Positions 6,041 to 12,975 are shown, counted from the first letter of the stretch. The stretch: DNA of 12,975 nucleotides from Acidobacteriota bacterium (GCA_022574065.1 JACZST010000024.1:1-12975); one strand, 5' to 3'. The notes: generated by a model from the letters alone, not told the origin. A program made the numbers and translations.

Positions 6041-7636
6041 TTATTCGGCGGCGCGTCGGTCGTTGATGATCTGTGACGCGGCCAGCTTGCCAGGCCCCCC
6101 TATCACACCCCCTCCTGGATGGGTCCCGGAGCCGCATTGGTAGTAGCCGTCGATCGGGGTGCGGTATTGGTTCCAGCCTGGTGCAGGTCGGAAGAAGTAC
6201 ATCTGCGGCGCCAGGAACGCACCGGCGAAGATGTCGCCTTGGGTGAGCCCTACCGTGCGCTCGATGTCGAGCGGAGTGACGATCTCGCGGTGCAAGACCA
6301 GGTCACCGAAACCGGGGAAGAACCGTTCCAGGGTGGCCTGCACGATGTCACCGAAGCGGTCCCGCTCGGTATCCCAGTCGCTCTCGCGCAAGTGGTACGG
6401 CGCGTATTGGACGAAGCACGACATGACGTGCTTTCCCGGCGGCGCCATGTCGGGGTCGACCACCGATTGGAGGGTTGCATCGATGTACGGGTTGGCGCTG
6501 TACCAGCCGTACTTGCCTTCATCGAAGGCATGCTCGATGTAATCCATCGATGGTGCGATGTTGATGAAACCGCGGAAGTGGTCCTCACGATCTCCCATTG
6601 CCGGGTAGCGGGGAAGGCCGTCGAGGGCGAAGTTCACCTTGGCTGCGGTGCCGGTGAACTTCATTCGCTCCACGCTGTCCACCAGATCGGTCGGCAGCTC
6701 TCGGCGATCGACCAGCTCGAAGAAGGTGCGGCGGGGATCGAGGGCGCTGACCACGATCGAGGCGTCGAGCTCGATTCCGTCGTCGAGCATGACGCCGGTG
6801 GCCTTGCCGTTTGAGGTGACGACCTCGGCGACGGGGGCGTCTGTGACGATCTCTGCGCCGAACGCCTCGGCCGCCTTGGCCAGCACCTGGGTGAAGCCTC
6901 CGGTGCCACCCTTGTGGAAACCCCAGGTACCGAAGAGACCGTCGTACTCACCCATCCGGTGATACAGCAGCACCAGGCCGGATCCCTGGGAGCGAGGGCC
7001 GAGGTTGCTGCCGATGATTCCTGACGAGGCGAGCAGACCCTTGAGGATGTCGGTTTCGAAGTAGTCGTCGAGGATGTCGGCGGCGCTCCCGGTCAGGAAG
7101 CGCACCAGCTCGTGGAGGACCGCGTGATCGAGGCTGCCCAGATGCCTGCCAAGCGCAACCATCCGCGCCAGCTCCTCAGGCTCCTTGCTGTACAGATTGG
7201 GCGGGATCGAATCCATCAGCGGTTTGACCGCCTGGACGACCATGTCCTGGAGGTGCTCGTACTCCTCGAGCCGCTCGGCGTCTCGGGCCGAGTGCCTGGC
7301 GATCTCCCGGTGGTTGAGGTATCTGTCGGGTCCGGTGAGCAGATAGTCGCCGTTCTCCATCGGGGCGAAGCTGTGCGGCATCGGCAGGATCATGAAGCCG
7401 TGCGACACCAGGTCGAGATCCTGGATGATGTCGGGCCGCAGCAGGCTGAGCGCATAGGAGAACGTGGTGAACTGGAACCCCGGGTACAGCTCCTCGGTGA
7501 TAGCGGCGCCCCCTACGAGGTGCCGCTTCTCCAGGATCAGGGTGTCCAGGCCCTCCTTGGCGAGATAGGCACCGTTGACCAGGCCGTTGTGCCCCCCTCC
7601 GATCACGATGGCGTCGTAGCTGGTGCGTTTCGGCAT
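6041..7636 (-). CDS. FAD-dependent oxidoreductase, PYROXD2/phytoene-desaturase-like
   Basis: 531 residues from ATG 7636, with GAGG five bases upstream overlapping the previous gene's stop. The N-terminal Rossmann dinucleotide fold is DAIVIGGGHNGLVNGAYLAKEG (GxGxxG at 13-18) with E36 ending the second strand to bind FAD ribose, then VGGAA. The C-terminal FAD-binding block is YYQCGSGTHPGGGVIGGPGKLAA, typical of the PYROXD2/CrtI-like group (about 500-560 residues). FTTFSYALSLLRPDII and GFINIAPSMDYIEHAFDE also fit uncharacterised members annotated as NAD(P)/FAD-dependent oxidoreductase. No carotenoid gene is nearby, so phytoene desaturation is unlikely. Seven bases separate it from the upstream folate-binding GcvT-like gene, which suggests it oxidises an amine or N-methyl substrate and passes a one-carbon unit on; this is inference. 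Confidence 0.85.
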   Translation of the reverse strand: MPKRTSYDAIVIGGGHNGLVNGAYLAKEGLDTLILEKRHLVGGAAITEELYPGFQFTTFSYALSLLRPDIIQDLDLVSHGFMILPMPHSFAPMENGDYLLTGPDRYLNHREIARHSARDAERLEEYEHLQDMVVQAVKPLMDSIPPNLYSKEPEELARMVALGRHLGSLDHAVLHELVRFLTGSAADILDDYFETDILKGLLASSGIIGSNLGPRSQGSGLVLLYHRMGEYDGLFGTWGFHKGGTGGFTQVLAKAAEAFGAEIVTDAPVAEVVTSNGKATGVMLDDGIELDASIVVSALDPRRTFFELVDRRELPTDLVDSVERMKFTGTAAKVNFALDGLPRYPAMGDREDHFRGFINIAPSMDYIEHAFDEGKYGWYSANPYIDATLQSVVDPDMAPPGKHVMSCFVQYAPYHLRESDWDTERDRFGDIVQATLERFFPGFGDLVLHREIVTPLDIERTVGLTQGDIFAGAFLAPQMYFFRPAPGWNQYRTPIDGYYQCGSGTHPGGGVIGGPGKLAASQIINDRRAAE

Positions 7637-7643
7637 GGTTACC

Positions 7644-8840
7644 TCAGGCGGTCTTGCGGGCCGGGTTGAAGAACGGCAAGCGGCGGGTGGCGGCGTCGAC
7701 GAGGTAATTCAGGTTGTTGATCGTCACCTCGATGCGGACCCGGGTTCCTGGTGCTGCCAGAGATGGCGACAGCCTGGCGATTGCGATGTGTCGCTGCAGC
7801 AACGGTGAGTACAGGAAGCTGGAGGCATGGCCGATTACCCGTTTGGCATCGTCGTAGACCATCATCGCCCACTCGACAGGGACGTGGTCCTTGGTCGGGG
7901 GCAAGCCGACATCGAGGTGTGCCCGCTGGTAGCTGCGCCAGTCGATGTCGAGGCCGACGAGCCGAAACCGCGAAGACCCATCGGCAAGCTCTCGCTCGAT
8001 GGCGCCGCGCCCGACGAAGGCGCGATCGTCACGGTCGAGCCGCTTGAACATCCAGCCGTAGCCGAGCTCGATCGGAGTGGCTCGCTGCTCGTCGATCCAG
8101 GCGAACCGGCTCGTCTGATAGTCGACGTCGATGAGGAGGAGCCCGGCCTCGATCCGGGCCATGTGCATGACCTGGCTGCCGTACGGGAGCAGGCCGCGGC
8201 CGGTACCGGCGGCGGTGACCGCATCCCAAACGTCGGTGGCGTCGGCGGCGTCTGCCCAGATCTCGTACCCGAGATCGCCGGTGTATCCGGTGCGCGAGAT
8301 GATCACAGACGCATCACCGATCTTGGCAGGAGTCAGGGCGAAAAAGCTCAGATCCTCGACCTCGGGGACGAGCGCGGACAGGATCGTCCTCGACGCCGGC
8401 CCTTGGACGGCCAGAATCCCATAGTGATCGGTGATATCTTCCACCGCTGCCTGGTCACCTCCGATCATGCTCTCCAGGTAGGCGAGGTTTGGCTCGGCGG
8501 ACGTCAGCAAGAACTCGTCGCTGCTGGTCCGCAGCACCACCCCGTCCTCGATGAGGAAGCCGCGGTCGTCGCACCACATCGTGTACTGGGCTTTCCCCGG
8601 CCGGCACTTGCGGATGTCCCGGGCCAGGACACCGGAGAGCAACCGTTCGGCGTCGCGCCCGTATATCCGATATTTGAACAGGGCAGAGGTGTCGAGCACG
8701 CCGGCGGCGTTGCGCAGCGCGAAATACTCGACCTTTTCGTTGATCTGGTACTTGGTCACCACCAGGTGGCCTGCCCAGTGGCTCCACAGGCCGGTCTCAT
8801 TGGCGGCGCTGGTGCGCTCATGGAACGGGGTGGTGAGCAT
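7644..8840 (-). CDS. GcvT-like aminomethyltransferase (folate-binding)
   Basis: 398 residues from ATG 8840. Aminomethyltransferase family fold shared by glycine cleavage T-protein, the C-terminal half of dimethylglycine/sarcosine dehydrogenases and the O-demethylase LigM. Seen: GVLDTSALFKYRIYGRDAERLL, DDRGFLIEDGVV with D99 at the position of the catalytic Asp of GcvT, LAVQGPASR, ISRTGYTGDLGYEIW, and LLPYGSQVMHMARIEAGLLLIDVDY, which forms the folate pocket edge. A C-terminal GcvT_C barrel ends in SPLLQRHIAIARL. The N-terminal TTPFHERTSAANETGLWSHWAG is typical of stand-alone family members, not of glycine-cleavage T-protein, and no gcvH or gcvP is present. It probably transfers a methyl or methylene group from an N- or O-methyl donor to tetrahydrofolate. 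GAGG abuts the ATG, which is poor spacing; TTG 8846 is the alternative start. Confidence 0.85.
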   Translation of the reverse strand: MLTTPFHERTSAANETGLWSHWAGHLVVTKYQINEKVEYFALRNAAGVLDTSALFKYRIYGRDAERLLSGVLARDIRKCRPGKAQYTMWCDDRGFLIEDGVVLRTSSDEFLLTSAEPNLAYLESMIGGDQAAVEDITDHYGILAVQGPASRTILSALVPEVEDLSFFALTPAKIGDASVIISRTGYTGDLGYEIWADAADATDVWDAVTAAGTGRGLLPYGSQVMHMARIEAGLLLIDVDYQTSRFAWIDEQRATPIELGYGWMFKRLDRDDRAFVGRGAIERELADGSSRFRLVGLDIDWRSYQRAHLDVGLPPTKDHVPVEWAMMVYDDAKRVIGHASSFLYSPLLQRHIAIARLSPSLAAPGTRVRIEVTINNLNYLVDAATRRLPFFNPARKTA

Positions 8841-8888
8841 CCTCAAGACGGCAAAGGTTACCGGGCTGGGTCGGCTTGATCGAGGGGC

Positions 8889-8965
8889 AATGAAGGTACG
8901 CTCCTCATTGGTCTCACGTACCCAGGGCTCACACCGGCGTATATGGGCTTGTAGTCCTGGGTACG
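8889..8965 (-). promoter_or_regulatory. Structured leader with mutually exclusive stems upstream of the GcvT-like gene
   Basis: In the 148-base gap after the E2 stop, minus-strand RNA can form a perfect 10-bp stem CGTACCCAGG/CCTGGGTACG (8956-8965 with 8917-8926, 29-base loop). A second stem follows seven bases later, AATGAGG with CCTTCATT (8903-8909 with 8889-8896, one bulge). The second stem's loop side carries CGTACC (8895-8900), which can instead pair with GGTACG of the first stem. Such alternative pairing is what riboswitches and attenuators use; it does not match the glycine, SAM or THF riboswitch consensus as I know them. It could equally be the E2 operon terminator, though there is no T tract. 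Confidence 0.4.
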
Positions 8966-8988
8966 CGCTGACGACTGCGGATCAGGGG

Positions 8989-10101
8989 TCACGGGCGCTC
9001 CAGTGTTTCGATCAGGTCCGCCATGAACGACCTTCCCTCGGCACCGTCGATGAGGCGGTGGTCGTACGACAGGCTCAATGGGAAGACGCGAGCTACCACG
9101 ATCTCCCCGTCATCAACGATGGGTTTGGGGTCGGCCCTACCGACGGACAGGATCGCCGAGGTGCCGAGCGGGATGATCGGCGTTCCGAACCTGCCGCCGA
9201 CCGCTCCGATGTTGGAGACGGTGAACGTCTGCCCGCGGGCATCATCCGGTGACAGACGGCGGCTCCGTGCCGCGTCTGCGAGTCGGACGACCTCGCTTCC
9301 GATCTCGTCGACGGACTTCTGGTCGGCGTCGTGGACGACGGCGACGAGCAGGCCTTGTGGTGCGTTGACGGCGAACCCGATGTCGTAGAAGCCTCGTTCG
9401 ACGATGTCGGCGCCGTCGACGAATGCGTTGAACAGCGGATGGTTGGCAAGCAACGGCAGGAGCCGGCTGATGATCAAGGCTTCGAGTGGCGGCTTGCCCA
9501 ACTCATCCCTGGCGGTGAGCAGCGGTTGGGCCAGAGCCTCGTCGAACGTGGTCACGTGCGGGATCTCCCGCCAGGAGCGGGTCATCCGATCGGCAATGGT
9601 TTTGCGCACCGGGCTCATCGGGGCCCGGCTCACCGGCCGTGACTCACCGGCGTTGCGCACGTCGTCTTCGGTGATTCTGCGCCCGGTCCCGGTCCCCTCG
9701 ACGGTTGCCAGGTCGACGCCGAGCTCCTTCGCCAGCTTGCGCACCATCGGCAACGCTTGGGCGCGCGGTGGAGGCCCTGCCGGTGGCGCTTCCTCCAGCG
9801 ATCCAACGATCGGTAGCGGCGCGGCGCCCGATGGCCGGTCGGGCGCCTCCACCCAGGTCTCGCCTGGTTCGCCGATGACGGCGAGCAGGGCATCCACCTC
9901 CATCGTTGCTCCCTCACCCGCCCCCTGGTACAGAAGGGTGCCGGCGAACGGTGAGGGGATATCGACGACGGCCTTGTCGGTTTCGATCTCGACGAGGGGC
10001 TCGTCGAGCGCCACCGTTTCGCCAACGGCCACGTGCCAGGAGACGACCACCGCTTCGGTCAGTCCCTCCCCGATGTCGGGGAGGTGGAACTGGTTTGCCA
10101 T
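8989..10101 (-). CDS. 2-oxoacid dehydrogenase complex E2 (dihydrolipoamide acyltransferase)
   Basis: 370 residues from ATG 10101, with GGAG 8 bases upstream inside the E1-beta gene. One N-terminal lipoyl domain (about 1-78) carries the lipoylation motif EIETDKAVVDIPSP with Lys43. A Pro/Ala-rich linker follows (about 82-112), then a peripheral-subunit-binding domain ALPMVRKLAKELGVDLATVEGTGTGRRITEDDV (about 116-148). The catalytic domain (about 163-370) has SPVRKTIADRMTRSW and the active-site SYDHRLIDGAEG with H348 and D352. It transfers the acyl group from lipoyl to CoA. A single lipoyl domain and short linker are usual for branched-chain or acetoin/pyruvate complexes; the acyl substrate cannot be told from sequence alone. 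It starts two bases after the E1-beta stop. No E3 gene is in the window. Confidence 0.94.
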   Translation of the reverse strand: MANQFHLPDIGEGLTEAVVVSWHVAVGETVALDEPLVEIETDKAVVDIPSPFAGTLLYQGAGEGATMEVDALLAVIGEPGETWVEAPDRPSGAAPLPIVGSLEEAPPAGPPPRAQALPMVRKLAKELGVDLATVEGTGTGRRITEDDVRNAGESRPVSRAPMSPVRKTIADRMTRSWREIPHVTTFDEALAQPLLTARDELGKPPLEALIISRLLPLLANHPLFNAFVDGADIVERGFYDIGFAVNAPQGLLVAVVHDADQKSVDEIGSEVVRLADAARSRRLSPDDARGQTFTVSNIGAVGGRFGTPIIPLGTSAILSVGRADPKPIVDDGEIVVARVFPLSLSYDHRLIDGAEGRSFMADLIETLERP

Positions 10102-10103
10102 GG

Positions 10104-11078
10104 CTACGTCTCCATCACGCGATGCACCGCGGCCACGACACGGCCGACCGACGGAACGTAGTGTTGCTCGGCTCTGCGGAGCGGGACCACGGTGTCCCAG
10201 CCGGTTACACGTTCCACCGGGGCCAGCAATGAGTAGAACGCCTGCTCGTAGATTTGGGAGGCGATCTCGGCTCCGAAGCCGGCAGTGCGCGGTGCCTCGT
10301 GCACGACAACGGCGCGTCCCGTTCTGGTGACCGACTCCAGGACGGTTTCGGTATCGAATGGGATGATGGTTCGAACGTCGAGGAGCTCGGCGTCAATGTC
10401 GCTTTCTGCGAGCTCGGTCGCCGCGGCGCGGGCCTCGCGCATCATCGAACCGTAGGCGATGATGGTGACGTCGCTGCCCGGCTTCTCCACCTTTGCGGTG
10501 CCGATGGGGACGGTATACGGCTCTTCGGGAACCTCGCCGCGGGCAGAGCGATACAGCCGGATCGGCTCGAGGAAGATGACGGGGTCCGGATCGTCGACTG
10601 CGGCCAGCAGCAGGCCGTAGGCATCGTGTGGGGTGGACGGGACGACAACCTTCAGACCGGGGATGTGCGCGTACAGCGCTTCGGTCGATTCGCTGTGGTG
10701 CTCGGCGGCCCCAATTCCCGCTCCGTATGGCACCCGGATAACGAGCGGCGCGGTGAACCGGTGCCTGGACCGATTGCGGATTCGGGATACGTGGCTGATG
10801 ATCTGGTCGAATGCCGGGTAGCTGAATCCCATGAACTGCATCTCTGCGATGGGGCGGAGACCGGCGACGGCCATGCCGTAGGCGGCGCCAACGATCCCCG
10901 CTTCGGAGACGGGGGTATCGATCACCCGATCGGGCCCATGTTTTTCGAGAAGCCCATCCGAGACCCGAAACACGCCGCCGGTTTGACCGATATCCTCGCC
11001 GAGTAGTACGACCCGCTCGTCGGCAAGGGCGCGGTCGAGCGCGGCGTTGAGCGCTTGTGCCATGTTCAGCTCGGTCAT
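10104..11078 (-). CDS. 2-oxoacid dehydrogenase E1 component, beta subunit
   Basis: 324 residues from ATG 11078, the normal length for E1-beta. It begins TELNMAQALNAALDRALADERVVLLGEDIG and carries Glu59 in DTPVSEAGIVGAAYGMA, the conserved Glu that activates thiamin diphosphate with the E1-alpha partner. Also seen: PIAEMQFMGFSYPAFDQI, VIRVPYGAGIGAAEHHSE, HIPGLKVVVPSTPHDAYGLL, the transketolase C-terminal domain DVTIIAYGSMMREA and DVRTIIPFD. It acts with E1-alpha to decarboxylate a 2-oxoacid and reductively acylate E2; pyruvate and branched-chain 2-oxoacids are both possible. A much longer in-frame extension exists upstream but is only the shadow of the neighbouring frame. The ATG overlaps the upstream TGA as ATGA, the classic E1-alpha/E1-beta coupling, yet only about 30 residues of E1-alpha remain here, so no intact partner is present. 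Confidence 0.94.
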   Translation of the reverse strand: MTELNMAQALNAALDRALADERVVLLGEDIGQTGGVFRVSDGLLEKHGPDRVIDTPVSEAGIVGAAYGMAVAGLRPIAEMQFMGFSYPAFDQIISHVSRIRNRSRHRFTAPLVIRVPYGAGIGAAEHHSESTEALYAHIPGLKVVVPSTPHDAYGLLLAAVDDPDPVIFLEPIRLYRSARGEVPEEPYTVPIGTAKVEKPGSDVTIIAYGSMMREARAAATELAESDIDAELLDVRTIIPFDTETVLESVTRTGRAVVVHEAPRTAGFGAEIASQIYEQAFYSLLAPVERVTGWDTVVPLRRAEQHYVPSVGRVVAAVHRVMET

Positions 11079-11167
11079 GCCAAGCCCGCCTCCGCTGCTC
11101 GTCTTCGTTGGATGGCCAGCGGTGGCGGCACCTCGGCATACATGGCGTCGAAGATCTCCTCGGCCGT
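11075..11167 (-). pseudogene. C-terminal fragment of 2-oxoacid dehydrogenase E1-alpha
   Basis: About 30 codons before the stop at 11075 read TAEEIFDAMYAEVPPPLAIQ, then RRRAAEAGLA. This matches the end of E1-alpha subunits, for example the (D/E)..f..vY.EmP..L..Q motif in the human BCKDHA tail (DVYQEMPAQLRKQ, recalled). The ATGA overlap with the E1-beta start fits the standard operon. The thiamin-binding core (GDG...N motif) and the phosphorylation-loop region are absent from the window. Confidence 0.75.
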
Positions 11168-12658
11168 GAACGGTTCGAGGGTTGGTAGGGGGTCGGGGTA
11201 GTCGCCCGTTGGGTTTTCGAAATGGCTCGGAATACGCACCGGCACGTACCCCACCCGGTAGACCCGAAACGACGCGGCGGGCAACACGTCGCCCGCGGCG
11301 GAGGTCAGATCGTGCGGACGAACCTGCAAGGCGTGGAGGTCGACCCCCTCGGGCGGTCGAACCACGATTTGAAACGATTCCCGCTCGTTCCGCGCAAGGG
11401 AAAGGCGCACTAGGGATTCGGGGGCGCCCACCGCCTCCACGCGGTCCTCGCGAAACACCTTCGTCAACGGCGATTCGAACCAGATGGCCGTGGCGCCCGG
11501 CACGGCCAGGGTGCGCCGAAGAGTACGGCCTTGCCGTTCGAGGGCGAAGGGCCCGTCCGTCCACGGCTCGAAGGACCCTTTCGCCGGCGGGCCCACGCGG
11601 AACTGCGTGTCGACGCCGCCGTGGGGCGGCGCCGTGTCCCGTCCCAGATCGACAGCCTCGTCCGCCCGGCGCAACTGCGCCAGGAATTCGTAGGCGCCCT
11701 CCGTCGTCGGACTCCAGTCATAGGTGCAACGGATAAGCCGGTCCGGCTCCAGCGAAAAGCGTTTCCGTCGAAGGGAGGTAGCGGCGCCCGCGGGATCCAA
11801 CAAGGTGGTGTGCAACACGATGTCCGGGATAGTTTTGGCGGCGCTGAACAAGGCTTTCAATTGTCCCGCCTCGTATTCGAGTTCAACGGCGAGTTCATCG
11901 GTGGCGAAATCCACGTGGCGAAGACCGCGAATGACCCCTATCCGGTACGAAGTTTCCCACGTCTCCCCCGGCGCCAAAGAAAAGGGCGTGAAATGGGCCG
12001 CGAAGCCCAATTCGCCGTTTTCGATGTCCCGAATCGCTTGGAAGGCGAAGATCCGGTCGGCCTCGTACACGCCGTAGACCGTCTCCTTCGCCACGGGATC
12101 CGTCACGGCGATCCAGTTACGCGCCGCGGCGTAAAATCCGCTTTCCACGGGTTGGATCACCCCGCTTATAGACGGCAGGTCGATACGATCCCCGGCGTCG
12201 ACCGACCCTCCGGGGGCCACGTGATTGGCCACCCACGGCGCCACCCAATGCGTCTCGTCGCCGTGGTGTTCGAGGCGCCACACCACGCGAATCGAAGGTC
12301 TATCCTTGAGCGGCTCCATGAGCCGGGTCACCCGAATACCGGCGATGTTGGGGCCGTCGCACTCGTAGGTGAATTTCAATATGGGCCGCCCGGGCCGACC
12401 CTCCAAGATTTCTAAGGTTTCGTTGAGACGGCGGTTCGGGACATAAAAACTGCCCACGCCGAAGCCTTCCTGAATCAGGCCGTCGCCGGAGGAGAGATTG
12501 TGCTCCTTAGAGACGAAGCGCAACGCGGTCGCCGCGCCGCCCGCCGAAGGATCGAAGACCCATTCCAAGTAGTCCCCCGTCGTCGTAACCGCGCGATTCG
12601 TCACGACCGACGGCGCCAAAACCGTCAACGCCGCCACCAAAAAGCAGGACCAACCCAC
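11075..12658 (-). CDS. Chimeric frame: secreted DUF4091-type protein joined to an E1-alpha C-terminus
   Basis: 527 residues from GTG 12658, with GGGAGGGAG upstream. Residues 1-23 look like a signal peptide (CFLVAALTVLAPSVV core). Residues about 24-250 form a beta-rich domain resembling sugar-mutarotase-like folds (ITRLMEPLKDRPSIRVVWRL-type strands, FAAHFTPFSLAPGETWETSYRIG). About 380-497 match the region before the catalytic part of DUF4091-containing glycosidase-like proteins, ending with YVPVRIPSHFENPTGDYPDPLPTLEPF. Such proteins normally continue for several hundred residues with QPLWV.VYVP-type sequence. Instead, from about residue 498 the frame reads TAEEIFDAMYAEVPPPL..QRRR, the end of 2-oxoacid dehydrogenase E1-alpha. 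The protein as written is unlikely to be real. No start other than the GTG with its ribosome binding site is better. Confidence 0.6.
   Translation of the reverse strand: MGWSCFLVAALTVLAPSVVTNRAVTTTGDYLEWVFDPSAGGAATALRFVSKEHNLSSGDGLIQEGFGVGSFYVPNRRLNETLEILEGRPGRPILKFTYECDGPNIAGIRVTRLMEPLKDRPSIRVVWRLEHHGDETHWVAPWVANHVAPGGSVDAGDRIDLPSISGVIQPVESGFYAAARNWIAVTDPVAKETVYGVYEADRIFAFQAIRDIENGELGFAAHFTPFSLAPGETWETSYRIGVIRGLRHVDFATDELAVELEYEAGQLKALFSAAKTIPDIVLHTTLLDPAGAATSLRRKRFSLEPDRLIRCTYDWSPTTEGAYEFLAQLRRADEAVDLGRDTAPPHGGVDTQFRVGPPAKGSFEPWTDGPFALERQGRTLRRTLAVPGATAIWFESPLTKVFREDRVEAVGAPESLVRLSLARNERESFQIVVRPPEGVDLHALQVRPHDLTSAAGDVLPAASFRVYRVGYVPVRIPSHFENPTGDYPDPLPTLEPFTAEEIFDAMYAEVPPPLAIQRRRAAEAGLA
11155..11180. 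other. Junction between DUF4091-type and E1-alpha sequence
   Basis: DUF4091 resemblance ends at TLEPF (to about 11168) and E1-alpha resemblance begins at TAEEIF (from about 11167-11150). The change is in frame. Codon choice also shifts: above this point minus-strand codons use more GAA, AAA and TTG, and below it they are mostly G/C-ending. Confidence 0.6.
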
Positions 12659-12975
12659 GCCGTCTCCCTCCCTGTTTTCGAGTCGTTGTTGTATCGAACG
12701 CCGCTCTTCCGGTCAGGGATAGTAGCACGTGCAGCCAAGGCGCACGTCCCTAAGTCCGACCCCGACACAATCGCGATAGACGAAGTCTGGAGGGCGAGGC
12801 TCCGTCCGAGCTTCTTGGGCGATCCAAATCACGCTCAAGAACCAGCGCGCGCGAAATAAACAATCCAGTCCATCCTGTTATCCTGTCAAATTCCCAATCG
12901 GACTTCGCGAAACGTCCAGACCTGACACGATGTCGCGCATCCGCTTAAGAATCAGAGCGCAACGATAGGAACGAA
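12659..12975. other. Non-coding flank, A/T-richer than the rest
   Basis: 317 bases without a gene. The minus-strand ribosome binding site GGGAGGGAG lies at about 12664-12672. A GGAGGGCGAGGCTCC hairpin-prone segment is at 12789-12803 and a degenerate ATCC repeat at 12863-12887. No convincing promoter pair was found. A short plus-strand frame through 12500-12859 is a shadow. Confidence 0.5.
12863..12887. repeat. Three degenerate ATCCTGTT-type tandem units
   Basis: ATCCAGTCC (12863), ATCCTGTT (12872) and ATCCTGTC (12880) follow head to tail. On the other strand this reads as GACAGGATAACAGGAT. I recall closely similar AACAGGAT strings as common intergenic repeats in some Planctomycetota/Hydrogenedentota genomes. 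Confidence 0.45.

Noticed and set aside
6041..7636. Carotenoid phytoene desaturase (crtI)
   Set aside because: The fold is related, but no phytoene synthase or other carotenoid gene is nearby, and the HPGGG..GGPG C-terminus fits the PYROXD2-like group better.
7827..8879. 350-residue plus-strand open frame
   Set aside because: It lies antisense to the GcvT-like gene. The product is low-complexity, rich in D, R, G and P, and has no recognisable domain; GC-rich coding DNA often gives such shadows.
8917..8965. tRNA-like fold in the E2/GcvT-like gap
   Set aside because: The 10-bp stem is too long for an acceptor stem, and no anticodon arm, TTC loop or CCA-adjacent pattern is present.
9404..10330. 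308-residue plus-strand open frame
   Set aside because: It is antisense to E2 and E1-beta, both certain genes; the translation is Ser/Arg/Pro-rich without motifs.
11079..11564. Long N-terminal extension of E1-beta in the same frame
   Set aside because: The extra residues are Arg/Gly-rich and lie under the DUF4091/E1-alpha frame. E1-beta homologues start at the ATG 11078, which has GGAGG upstream and an ATGA overlap.
11531..12415. 294-residue plus-strand open frame
   Set aside because: It is antisense to the DUF4091-type gene, and its Arg/Gly-rich composition with no domain marks it as a shadow.

Overview
The first 11.15 kb read like an uncultured high-GC bacterium, probably actinobacterial (Acidimicrobiia-like is a guess from gene style only). 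It has dense gene packing, frequent GTG starts, overlapping stop/start codons and few A/T-rich gaps. The last 1.8 kb look different. They hold part of a secreted carbohydrate-active (DUF4091-type) protein, more A/T-ending codons and an A/T-richer flank with an ATCCTGTT-type degenerate repeat. I associate that combination with Planctomycetota/Hydrogenedentota-like genomes (memory, not a search). No rRNA, tRNA, CRISPR array or transposase gene was seen.

Layout. Plus strand, 1-4557: the end of a DUF3179 protein with an in-frame TAA at a conserved Tyr position; a five-helix YIP1-like membrane protein; then a tight cassette of Fe(II)/2-oxoglutarate dioxygenase, methyltransferase, HNMT-like methyltransferase and APH/choline-kinase-type phosphotransferase. 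A patatin-like phospholipase follows that stops after about 95 residues. Minus strand, read from 11078 down to 4544: E1-beta and E2 of a 2-oxoacid dehydrogenase complex; a 148-nt gap with mutually exclusive hairpins; a GcvT-like aminomethyltransferase; a PYROXD2/phytoene-desaturase-like FAD oxidoreductase; a 207-nt gap with small hairpins; and kynureninase. The two blocks converge and overlap by 14 bases at 4544-4557.

At 11075-12658 one continuous minus-strand frame joins about 497 residues of a secreted DUF4091-type protein to about 30 residues that are clearly the C-terminus of a 2-oxoacid dehydrogenase E1-alpha subunit. That tail carries the ATGA overlap with E1-beta expected of an intact E1-alpha/E1-beta/E2 operon. 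The simplest reading is a chimeric join near 11155-11180 (misassembly, amplification chimera or real rearrangement) that removed most of E1-alpha. The truncated patatin and the disrupted DUF3179 gene are further signs that this sequence should be checked against raw reads.

How the genes may work together (inference). The plus-strand cassette looks like a small-molecule tailoring pathway: hydroxylation, two methylations and phosphorylation. On the minus strand, the FAD oxidoreductase plus folate-binding GcvT-like protein resemble the two halves of an oxidative N-demethylase such as dimethylglycine dehydrogenase, split into separate proteins. They lie beside kynureninase (tryptophan catabolism) and a 2-oxoacid dehydrogenase, so amine/amino-acid catabolism is the likely theme. 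The best candidates for something undescribed are the dioxygenase/methyltransferase/kinase cassette, the split demethylase pair and the switch-like leader at 8889-8965.
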